In this document: positions 1 through 6,285 of the stretch, one piece after another
Numbering within the stretch: position 1 is the stretch's first letter
Layout of the letters: every line of letters begins with the position of its first letter
From: Syntrophomonadaceae bacterium
GTDB taxonomy: Bacteria; Bacillota_D; Dethiobacteria; DTU022
DNA: 11,988 nt
Direction of reading: 5' to 3'
Assembly: GCA_003564505.1 (NCBI GenBank)
Contig: PXFD01000007.1
Location: 1-11,988 of the forward strand
The notes under the pieces: generated by a model
The model's database searches: none
Told to the model about the DNA's origin: nothing
Seen by the model: the letters and a program-made list of their open reading frames with translations, nothing else
Program-made: the position numbers and the translations under genes

Positions 1-408
1 ATTCGCGATAACGATCAGAGAGCTAAATTTTTAGGTTACGATACCAAGAAATATAAACTAATTGCCCTGGTTATAGCCGGAATGGCTTCTGCTGCAGCCG
101 GAATAATGTTTGCCCTGCTGACCCGCTTTGCCAACACCGAGCTGCTCACTGTCCAGAGCACTCTTAATGCGCTTTTGTACACAATAGTCGGTGGAACCGG
201 AACCCTGTACGGAGCTATCTTCGGCACTGCATTTGTACAGCTGGCCCAGAACTACCTGCTTGAGCTGCGCGGCATTCACGAGATATTCTCTCGCTGGCTT
301 TTATTTTTCGGAGCGATCTATGTTCTGGTCGTGCTTTACATGCCCAAAGGATTGGTCGGTACATACCTGCAGTTACAGGCGAAATGGCAGGCACGTCAAA
401 ACAACTAA
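1..408 (+). CDS. livM: Branched-chain amino acid ABC transporter permease, LivM type (3' part)
   Basis: This is the C-terminal 135 residues of an inner-membrane permease that, with a LivH-type partner, LivG/LivF ATPases and a periplasmic-type binding protein, imports branched-chain amino acids or related organic acids. The reading frame is open from base 1 (IRDNDQRAKFLGYD), so the gene starts outside the window. IRDN-x-QRAKFLGYD is the cytoplasmic loop that contacts the ATPase in this family. The motif VGGTGTLYGAIFG and at least three hydrophobic segments follow, and the protein ends with a short basic tail. LivM family membership is clear. The substrate is not: permeases of this family beside acyl-CoA genes often carry aromatic or other carboxylic acids, so amino acid transport is only the default name. 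The next gene begins 60 bases downstream. Confidence 0.9.
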   Translation: MRDNDQRAKFLGYDTKKYKLIALVIAGMASAAAGIMFALLTRFANTELLTVQSTLNALLYTIVGGTGTLYGAIFGTAFVQLAQNYLLELRGIHEIFSRWLLFFGAIYVLVVLYMPKGLVGTYLQLQAKWQARQNN

Positions 409-468
409 TACAAGCCTGCCAGGGCATATACAAAAATTATTATTCTTTCATTGTAAGGAGTCGTTGCC

Positions 469-1500
469 ATGATAGATTCTAAAAAGCAATTTGTTGGTAT
501 GACAAGAATGGGCATATATTTACCGGATAATATAGAAACCAGTGATGATGTTGCAAAAAAGACTGATATACCTGTTGAGGTTATCAGGAATAAAATGGGC
601 CTGCGCCAAAAACACGTCGCTTCACCCGATGAACATGTCTCGGATATGGCCCTTTCTGCAGCTCGATCCGCTCTCGGTGATTTTGACCCGGGCCAGCTCG
701 ATGCGGTAATTTTCTTCGGCAGCCAGTATAAAGACTACTCCGTCTGGTCATGCGCCTGCAAATTACAATATGAATTGGGCGCAGACCAGGCTTTCGCCAC
801 TGAAATATACTCACTCTGTGCCGGATTCACCGTCGCCCTGCGTATGGTTAAAGGCATGATGCTTAGTGATGACAGTATGAACAATGTCCTCCTGACTATG
901 GGCAGTAAAGAATCACACCTGATTGACTATAACAATCCGCGGGTCCGGTTTATGTACAACTTTGGCGACGGGGGAGCCGCAGTCCTGCTGCAAAAGGGTG
1001 CAGCAAAAAATATCATTCTTGAAACCCACAATATTACCGCAGGCTTTTTCAGCAAACATGTTAAGGTCCTGGACGGTGGTTCGGTTAACCCGATTGCCAC
1101 TTTAAACTGCAGCCCTACCTCAGGGAAGCTTGACGTTATCGACCCGGAAGAAATGAAAGAATACCTTGACCCGATTACCTTTGATCATTTTATAAATGTT
1201 ATAAAAATTGCCCTGGAGAAAAGCGGCAAATCCCTGGCCGACCTTGATTTTCTGGCACCTATCCATTTCAAACGTTCCCTTTATAACGACCTTCTCAGTG
1301 AACTTGGCCTCACAGCGGAACAAAGTTTCTATCTTGAAGATTACGGGCATGTCCAGGCCGCCGACCAGATTATTGCTCTTACCGAAGCGGAAAAAATGGG
1401 CAGGCTTAAAGATGGCGATACCGTGGCCCTGATGGCGGCGGGAACCGGTTATACCTGGGGCTCAACGGTCATTGAATGGGGAGACAGAGATAAATTCTAA
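469..1500 (+). CDS. 3-oxoacyl-ACP synthase III (FabH/OleA/HMG-CoA synthase)-like condensing enzyme
   Basis: A thiolase-fold condensing enzyme of 343 residues, a usual length for KAS III relatives. The nucleophilic cysteine is Cys117 in YSLCAGF, matching the ACAGF motif of FabH. The glycine-rich strand NFGDGGAAVLL (164-174) and the C-terminal GTGYTWGS loop are also family features. His266 (APIHFKRS) lies where FabH has its HQAN histidine. The third catalytic position, normally Asn in YGN, is His294 in DYGHVQAAD. The enzyme should form or cleave a carbon-carbon bond on an acyl thioester, but the unusual Cys-His-His set makes simple fatty acid initiation doubtful. Neighbouring MaoC hydratases and an acyl-CoA ligase point to CoA rather than ACP substrates (inference). 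AAGGAG at 455-460 sits 8 bases before the ATG, fixing the start. No DUF35 partner gene is in view. Confidence 0.8.
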   Translation: MIDSKKQFVGMTRMGIYLPDNIETSDDVAKKTDIPVEVIRNKMGLRQKHVASPDEHVSDMALSAARSALGDFDPGQLDAVIFFGSQYKDYSVWSCACKLQYELGADQAFATEIYSLCAGFTVALRMVKGMMLSDDSMNNVLLTMGSKESHLIDYNNPRVRFMYNFGDGGAAVLLQKGAAKNIILETHNITAGFFSKHVKVLDGGSVNPIATLNCSPTSGKLDVIDPEEMKEYLDPITFDHFINVIKIALEKSGKSLADLDFLAPIHFKRSLYNDLLSELGLTAEQSFYLEDYGHVQAADQIIALTEAEKMGRLKDGDTVALMAAGTGYTWGSTVIEWGDRDKF

Positions 1501-1587
1501 AAGGTTTCTTTTGAGCTAAAAATTGACTGGTAGTTGATTATAGGCTAAGCTTTGATTGACCCTGACTGCTTTCTAAAAAGGTGAACT

Positions 1588-2211
1588 ATGAAAACAAATG
1601 ATTTAACTAAAATGAATAATGAAGGAGTAAACCACCCTAAAACAAGACGCGGACAGGCTACCTTTAATAAACTTTTAAAAGCCGCAGAAGAAATTATCGG
1701 GGAAAAAGGTTACCATGAGACTTCTGTTTATGCCATTACCGAAAAGGCAGGTGTGGCCATGGGCACCTTCTACCTCTACTTCCGTGGCAAAAAAGATATT
1801 TTCCGGGAACTAATTTACTATGTTCACCATGAAGTTCGCAAACACATTCAGATTGCTATCAAAGATATTCCCGACCGTAAAGAAGCTGAAGTAGAAGGTA
1901 TCATGGCCTTCTACCGTTACTGCCTGGAGCATCCAACCCTATACGCCCTGATCAGGGAGGCAGAGTTTGTGGATATTGAGATATTTAAATGGCACTACCT
2001 GAACTTCAGCAAAGGTTACTCTGAACACCTTGAAAAAGCAATGGATAAAAAACAAATTGAAAGAATGGAACCGGAAGCACTGGCTTTCTGCCTGATGGGG
2101 ATAAGTATTTTTACCGGGATGCGCTGGCCGCTTTGGGATAAAGGCCTTCCGAGTGAAACACAGCTGGAAACAATCCGTAAATTTATATTAAAAGGAATTG
2201 CTCCCGACTAG
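1588..2211 (+). CDS. TetR/AcrR-family transcriptional regulator
   Basis: A 207-residue one-component repressor-type regulator. The N-terminal DNA-binding domain spans about residues 20-80: TRRGQATFNKLLKAAEE, then the helix-turn-helix TSVYAITEKAGVAMGTFYLYF, which is typical of TetR proteins. The remaining helical part would bind a ligand, plausibly an acyl-CoA as in FadR/PsrA-like TetR proteins that control fatty-acid genes (inference from neighbours). The first 15 or so residues are polar and precede the conserved domain. The site before the ATG (AAGGTG) is weak and closely spaced, but the next internal ATG at 1612 has none better. Only 38 bases separate the stop from the MaoC gene, so the two are probably co-transcribed. 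The 87 bases upstream hold no operator that I can define. Confidence 0.9.
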   Translation: MKTNDLTKMNNEGVNHPKTRRGQATFNKLLKAAEEIIGEKGYHETSVYAITEKAGVAMGTFYLYFRGKKDIFRELIYYVHHEVRKHIQIAIKDIPDRKEAEVEGIMAFYRYCLEHPTLYALIREAEFVDIEIFKWHYLNFSKGYSEHLEKAMDKKQIERMEPEALAFCLMGISIFTGMRWPLWDKGLPSETQLETIRKFILKGIAPD

Positions 2212-2249
2212 TCTGATCAAAATTATTTACATGATGGAGGTTATATCCT

Positions 2250-2669
2250 GTGATTGCCGATATCCCTTTTTCTGATTTGAAGATTGGCGATTCCGCCGAA
2301 ATAAGCAAAACAATATCTGAATCTGATGTTTATAACTTTGCCGGTATTTGCGGGGATTTTAACCCGCTTCACGTAGACGAAGAATTTGCTTCTAAAACAC
2401 CCTTTAAAAAAAGAATAGCCCACGGAATGCTTGGCGCCAGCCTGATATCCACACTGCTTGGAACCACATTGCCCGGTAAAAATACAATATACATGGAGCA
2501 AAACTTAAAATTTAAAGCTCCCGTCTATCTAGGAGACACGATCACAGCGAAGGTTGAAGTAATCGAATTAATACAGGAAAAAAATATTGCCAAACTTAAA
2601 ACCGAGGCTTATAACCAGGCCGGTGAAATTGTTATAGACGGACAGGCAACTATAATGAAGAAAAGTTAA
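2250..2669 (+). CDS. MaoC-like (R)-specific enoyl-CoA hydratase
   Basis: A 139-residue single hot-dog-fold protein of the MaoC/PhaJ family, which adds water to trans-2-enoyl-CoA to give (R)-3-hydroxyacyl-CoA or does the reverse. The hydratase-2 motif is intact: CGDFNPLHVDEEFA with Asp36 and His41 as the catalytic pair, followed by AHGMLGASL. Length equals that of PhaJ-type monomers, which work as homodimers. The start is GTG at 2250, chosen because GGAGG (2236-2240) lies 9 bases before it and the protein then begins right at the family's usual N-terminus. It sits 38 bases behind the TetR gene and converges on the flavoprotein gene with only 4 bases between stops. The acyl chain it acts on is unknown. 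Confidence 0.9.
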   Translation: MIADIPFSDLKIGDSAEISKTISESDVYNFAGICGDFNPLHVDEEFASKTPFKKRIAHGMLGASLISTLLGTTLPGKNTIYMEQNLKFKAPVYLGDTITAKVEVIELIQEKNIAKLKTEAYNQAGEIVIDGQATIMKKS

Positions 2670-2673
2670 ATAC

Positions 2674-3255
2674 TTAAGCCTTTTTAAGGGCAGCCATCAC
2701 CTTGCTCATATTATTTACAAAATGTGAAATATGGAGCTGCGCTTCCTGGTCTTCCGCAGCATCACGGGCGGCTTTGGCTCCTGCAACAGACATGGTCCAG
2801 TAGCTTGAGCCGGGAACGATGATATCATTAATAAAAAACCACATTAATAGTTGAGCAAAAGCCATATTCTGACCGGCACGCCGGGCTACGGTTATCGGCC
2901 CGCCCACTTTGCCGGAAAAGCGCTCACCGCTCCAGATGCGGACGAAACCTGCCCTGTCAAGCAGCGACATAAGCTGGGGGTGAACTGCGCTAAAATATAC
3001 CGGAGACCCGATTATTAATCCATCAGACTCAGCCATTTTGTTAAATACAATATCAAAATCATCGTCATCAATAACACACTTTTTTGCTTCCATGCAGCTG
3101 TAGCAGCCCTCGCAGGGCTTGATCAGCAAACCTTTAAGCGAGACTAACTCGGAACTAAACCTGCTCTCATCAAATTGAGATAAGGCATAGCCGGTTAAAA
3201 ACTCGGTGTTCCCTTTATCTCTCATAGAACCGGATATTCCCAGCACTTTTTGCAT
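2674..3255 (-). CDS. Iron-sulfur flavoprotein (NADPH-dependent FMN reductase/flavodoxin-fold, Isf-like)
   Basis: A 193-residue cytoplasmic redox protein with a flavodoxin-like fold. The N-terminus GISGSMRDKGNTEFL is the FMN-phosphate loop, and GSPVYFSAVHPQL (about 83-95) is the second flavin loop. Between them lies a compact cysteine cluster, Cys48-x2-Cys51-x2-Cys54-x5-Cys60, the pattern that binds a [4Fe-4S] cluster in Methanosarcina iron-sulfur flavoprotein. It would transfer electrons between ferredoxin-type carriers and an unknown acceptor. AGGAGG lies 5 bases before the ATG on this strand. It is the only leftward gene among rightward hydratase genes. Its divergent start faces the second MaoC gene across 109 bases, so both may share control. 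The physiological partner is unknown; a ferredoxin link with the AOR is only a guess. Confidence 0.85.
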   Translation of the reverse strand: MQKVLGISGSMRDKGNTEFLTGYALSQFDESRFSSELVSLKGLLIKPCEGCYSCMEAKKCVIDDDDFDIVFNKMAESDGLIIGSPVYFSAVHPQLMSLLDRAGFVRIWSGERFSGKVGGPITVARRAGQNMAFAQLLMWFFINDIIVPGSSYWTMSVAGAKAARDAAEDQEAQLHISHFVNNMSKVMAALKKA

Positions 3256-3364
3256 GTTGATCCTCCTATGTCAGTTTAATCAGAACGAAACAGATGTTAA
3301 AATACCAGCTTAACCATAATCATAACATTTTTTATCAGTAATATTAAATGCAGGGAGGTTAATA

Positions 3365-3787
3365 ATGAAAGAATTCAATCTTACTGGAAAAAATATTAAA
3401 CCCGGAAATGTTTTTGAAACAGAGCGCTGCTTTAGCCAGGATGACTTCAATGCTTTTGCTTCATTGAGCGGTGATAACAACCCCATTCATGTTGACCCTG
3501 AATATGCAGCCCAAACTCACTTCGGGGCCACTGTCGCTCACGGCATGCTGCTTTATACCGGGCTAAAAGGATTCCTGCAAAACTTATTTCCCGGATCTGT
3601 CCAGCTTTCCCACCAGATGATGTTTCCGAGCGGCACCACTGCCGGCGAAAATGTCCACTACCGAATCGAAATTATTTCACTGGAACCGGAAGCAAAAACT
3701 ATAAAAATGAAAGTCCAAATGTACAGGCCATGCGGTAATCTTGGACTTGATGGAGAAACCCTGCTTAAATGGGAGGGGCTATCATGA
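3365..3787 (+). CDS. MaoC-like hot-dog enoyl-CoA hydratase, catalytically competent subunit
   Basis: A 140-residue MaoC-family protein. The catalytic motif is present as LSGDNNPIHVDPEYA with Asp37 and His42, followed by VAHGML, so it should hydrate enoyl-CoA or dehydrate 3-hydroxyacyl-CoA. GGGAGG at 3353-3358, 6 bases before the ATG, supports the start. The stop TGA overlaps the ATG of the next gene (ATGA), a sign of translational coupling and of a stoichiometric complex with that product. It differs substantially from the MaoC protein encoded at 2250-2669 outside the motif, so this is not a recent duplication. Known two-gene hot-dog enzymes such as mycobacterial HadAB/HadBC pair an active and an inactive subunit, and the arrangement here fits that model. 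Substrate unknown. Confidence 0.9.
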   Translation: MKEFNLTGKNIKPGNVFETERCFSQDDFNAFASLSGDNNPIHVDPEYAAQTHFGATVAHGMLLYTGLKGFLQNLFPGSVQLSHQMMFPSGTTAGENVHYRIEIISLEPEAKTIKMKVQMYRPCGNLGLDGETLLKWEGLS

Positions 3788-4164
3788 AAAACCTGGAATT
3801 AGGCATGAGCGCAGCCCGCAGCCGGACCTTTACTGATAAGGACAGAAAACTTTTCATGAAACTTTCGGGGGAAAAATACCTTCCCAATGAGGTCGGGAAA
3901 CACCCGATTCCCGAGCCTTTGATTGGCGGGCTATTCTCATACTTACTCGGCACCGAGCTGCCCGGGTTTGGCACAAACTACCTAAAACAGCAGATGACCT
4001 TTACTGGCAAAGGCTATTATAACGAACCCCTGACCGCAACCGTAAAAATAACCCGTTTACGCCCCGAAAAACACCTGGTAAACCTTGAAACAACATGTAC
4101 AAATTCCAGGGGCGAAACAATCTGCTATGGCGAAGCCCTGGTCTTAGCCAAAGACGTTAAATAG
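3784..4164 (+). CDS. MaoC-like hot-dog protein lacking the catalytic motif, probable partner subunit
   Basis: A 126-residue protein that follows the MaoC domain pattern but lacks its catalytic residues. Where its neighbours read SGD-x-NP-x-H, this one reads SGEKYLPNEVG (Glu30 at the Asp position, no His equivalent). AHGML is replaced by PEPLIGGLF. The later segment QQMTFTGKGYYNEPLTATVKI matches the family's central strand and the strand after it. The start is ATG 3784 rather than ATG 3769: GGAGG at 3772-3776 is 7 bases before it and the ATG overlaps the previous stop. Gene overlap plus loss of the active site suggest a structural or substrate-binding half of a heterodimer with the upstream hydratase. 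It could instead be a thioester-binding hot-dog protein with another role. Family assignment is by pattern, less sure than for its neighbours. Confidence 0.75.
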   Translation: MKNLELGMSAARSRTFTDKDRKLFMKLSGEKYLPNEVGKHPIPEPLIGGLFSYLLGTELPGFGTNYLKQQMTFTGKGYYNEPLTATVKITRLRPEKHLVNLETTCTNSRGETICYGEALVLAKDVK

Positions 4165-4171
4165 ACACCCA

Positions 4172-4187
4172 TGAGGCTGCGGCCTCA
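4172..4187. terminator. Weak candidate hairpin between convergent genes
   Basis: TGAGGC and GCCTCA form a perfect 6-base stem around a 4-base loop in the 77-base gap between the rightward MaoC-like gene and the leftward MoaD-like gene. No T-tract follows on either strand, so intrinsic termination is doubtful. Confidence 0.25.
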
Positions 4188-4241
4188 CCATCTGATGGAT
4201 GAAAATGGCAATTCGCATATTCAGGATAAGTGACCCTTTCA

Positions 4242-4544
4242 TCAGCCTCCAGCTACCGGTGGGAATAAGCTGATTTCAGCATCTTCGTGCAGCTTTGTAT
4301 CTGTTCCTTGAAGCTGCTCCATGTTCCGGCCGTCGACTAATACCATTAGATCCTCCGGCTGGCCAGCACTCCCTAAAAACTGATATTTACCGTTTGGAGT
4401 AAGATGAAATTCCGGCAGGCCGTACTCTCTATGCATTATATCCATTAGAGTTCTGAGATCCGCTCCATCAGGCAGCTCAAGAACCTTCTCCTTAAAACCG
4501 AATGTCTGTTGTAGGAAAAGGTAAGGTCTAACAGTAACCTGCAA
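4242..4544 (-). CDS. MoaD/ThiS-family ubiquitin-like sulfur carrier protein
   Basis: A small beta-grasp protein of about 100 residues ending in PPVAGG. The terminal Gly-Gly is the part that is adenylated and thiocarboxylated in MoaD and ThiS, here probably for making the tungsto- or molybdopterin dithiolene. The preceding AEISLFPPVAGG and the N-terminal VTVRPYLFLQ strand are typical. I place the start at TTG 4544: AGGGAG (4554-4559) is 9 bases upstream, and the product then begins MQVTVRPY, a usual MoaD start. The in-frame ATG at 4553 directly abuts that ribosome site and is unlikely to be used. It lies about 40 bases after the acyl-CoA ligase, in one operon with the AOR, which needs such a cofactor. 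A dedicated, AOR-linked MoaD is inferred from the context. Confidence 0.85.
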   Translation of the reverse strand: MQVTVRPYLFLQQTFGFKEKVLELPDGADLRTLMDIMHREYGLPEFHLTPNGKYQFLGSAGQPEDLMVLVDGRNMEQLQGTDTKLHEDAEISLFPPVAGG

Positions 4545-4553
4545 GCACACCAT

Positions 4554-4559
4554 CTCCCT
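4554..4559 (-). promoter_or_regulatory. Ribosome binding site deciding the MoaD-like start
   Basis: AGGGAG on the minus strand touches the in-frame ATG at 4553 but is 9 bases from the TTG at 4544, which favours the TTG. Confidence 0.6.
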
Positions 4560-4584
4560 GCTAATATATTCGGGTTTTTCCGTG

Positions 4585-6267
4585 CTACCCTTTAGATCCC
4601 TTTTCTATTTCTTCCTCCCGAAGCTGCTTCTTGTAGATCTTTTCGGTTACTGTAAATGGTAAACTGTCGCGAAATTCTACCTGTCGAGGTACAGCGTATG
4701 AGGCACATTTGTCACGGCAGAAATCAATAATATCTTCGGCGGTCACTTTATCACAGTATTCTTCCCTGAGGACGACGAAGGCCTTGATTCTCTCACTGCC
4801 TTCCCTTTCCGGGTCCGGAATTCCAATGGCAGCAGCCATCGAAACTGCTGAATGCTGGTGCAGCACATCATCGACTGTACTGGTATAAACTTTGTAGCCT
4901 GAAATGTTGGCCATATCCTTAATGCGATCGACAATGTAAAAATAGCCGTCTTCATCCATCCGGGCTATATCGCCGGTCGGCAGCCAGCCGTCAACTAAAC
5001 CCGACCCGGCTTCAGGCCAATAACCTTTCATAACCTGGGGACCTTTAATGTACATGTGTCCGGGCTCACCCGATGGTACTTCTTCTCCACTTTCTTCATC
5101 GATCAGCTTAACGTCAGTATCAGGCACCGGCAAACCGATACTGTATTTCTGCTTGGTTGCGAAACCAGTTACCTTGGAAAAACCGGTCAGGTCGAGGTGG
5201 GTTGTAGGACTGGTTTCGGTCAGGCCGTAGCCCTCCGAAACGGGCATCTTAATTTTCTGGGCGATGCTTTCTCGCACTTCCACGGGCAGATGAGAAGCCC
5301 CCGATACTATCTGGATCGGCATGCGAGGCAGATCCTTATCCCGGAGTTTCATCAACTGAGTTGGGACCAGGGCAGACATAAAAGGCCGGTTTTCGACCAG
5401 AATTTTGGCAATACTGTCGATATCCCGTGGATCCTGGATCAAGATAAGGCGCAAGCCCCAGTAGATGCCGAACAGGGCGGCAGAATCCCCGTAAGAATGG
5501 AATAGCGGTACTCCAACAAACAGGGATGCCTTTCCACGAATTGATTTTTCGAGGCTGGTCATGGCCCAGGCCATAGACTGCATTACATTGGAATAGCGGT
5601 TGAAATGGGTGAGCATAACTCCTTTCGGCAAACCGGTGGCTCCACCGGTAAAAGCAAGGTAGGCCAGGTCTTCACGTGGTTTAATTATCACTTCCGGGGG
5701 AACAGGTTTGTGGTCGTTAATTAACTGCCTGAAGAGGTAAGTATCAGGTGGAGATTCCCTGTTCTCTTTTTCCCGGGGGGTATAGTCAAGAAGAGAGGTT
5801 ACGATAATATTTTTAAGGCTTGTTTTCGATTTGACAGCAAGCAGTTTATCCAGCTGTTCCTCCAGGCAGATCACCGTTTCTGTTCCCGACTCGCCAATTT
5901 CATATTCCAGCTCACGTTCCTTATGCAGGATACTGCAGGGCACGTGGGTGGCTCCTGTCTTTAAGATGCCAAAGTTGGCAATCATATACTGGGGGCAGGT
6001 CGGAAGGATGGTGGCCACCTTGCTCTCTTTTTTCACACCCAGGCCGGAAAGTGCAGCAGAAAACCGGTCAGTTTGCTCTTTTAGATCCCCGTAACTTAAC
6101 CGCAGTCCACAGTAGTCAATTGCCGTAGAACGGGGAAATCTTGCCGCAGATTCATCAAGCATGGTGTAAAGAGGTTTTTCAGGGTACGGTTCCAGGCTCT
6201 GTGCCAGCTTATAAGGGCCTAGGCGGTAGCTTTTTAGCCAGGGCCTTTTCTCTTCCAGGTTAGTCAC
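4585..6267 (-). CDS. AMP-binding acyl-CoA synthetase (acid:CoA ligase)
   Basis: A 560-residue adenylate-forming enzyme that activates a carboxylic acid with ATP to an acyl-AMP and then an acyl-CoA. Core motifs in order: the phosphate loop FTGGATGLPKG (206-216), EGYGLTETS (345-353), TGD (431-433), VDRIKDM with GYKVY (446-461), and the C-terminal lysine Lys543 in TEKIYKKQL. Two motifs drift from consensus: the phosphate loop has GGA for the usual SGT, and the lysine follows Glu rather than Gly. The enzyme is probably still active, since the Lys, TGD and Glu residues are kept. The start is GTG 6267, with GGAGG 8 bases upstream and only 18 bases after the AOR stop. That coupling suggests it uses the acid made, or supplies the acid consumed, by the AOR. 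Chain length and aromatic versus aliphatic substrate cannot be told. Confidence 0.9.
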   Translation of the reverse strand: MTNLEEKRPWLKSYRLGPYKLAQSLEPYPEKPLYTMLDESAARFPRSTAIDYCGLRLSYGDLKEQTDRFSAALSGLGVKKESKVATILPTCPQYMIANFGILKTGATHVPCSILHKERELEYEIGESGTETVICLEEQLDKLLAVKSKTSLKNIIVTSLLDYTPREKENRESPPDTYLFRQLINDHKPVPPEVIIKPREDLAYLAFTGGATGLPKGVMLTHFNRYSNVMQSMAWAMTSLEKSIRGKASLFVGVPLFHSYGDSAALFGIYWGLRLILIQDPRDIDSIAKILVENRPFMSALVPTQLMKLRDKDLPRMPIQIVSGASHLPVEVRESIAQKIKMPVSEGYGLTETSPTTHLDLTGFSKVTGFATKQKYSIGLPVPDTDVKLIDEESGEEVPSGEPGHMYIKGPQVMKGYWPEAGSGLVDGWLPTGDIARMDEDGYFYIVDRIKDMANISGYKVYTSTVDDVLHQHSAVSMAAAIGIPDPEREGSERIKAFVVLREEYCDKVTAEDIIDFCRDKCASYAVPRQVEFRDSLPFTVTEKIYKKQLREEEIEKGSKG

Positions 6268-6285
6268 GAAACTGTCCTCCTTTGC

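Noticed and set aside
1515..1561. Imperfect GCTAA...TTGA repeats before the TetR gene as its operator
   Set aside because: The copies differ in spacing and sequence and do not form the symmetric site expected for TetR proteins.
3273..3300. TTAACA-16-TAAACT as a promoter for the iron-sulfur flavoprotein
   Set aside because: It would place the transcription start at or inside the ribosome binding site, leaving almost no leader.
5056..5505. Rightward open frame of 149 codons inside the acyl-CoA ligase
   Set aside because: It is the complement of a clear adenylate-forming enzyme and shows no domain of its own.
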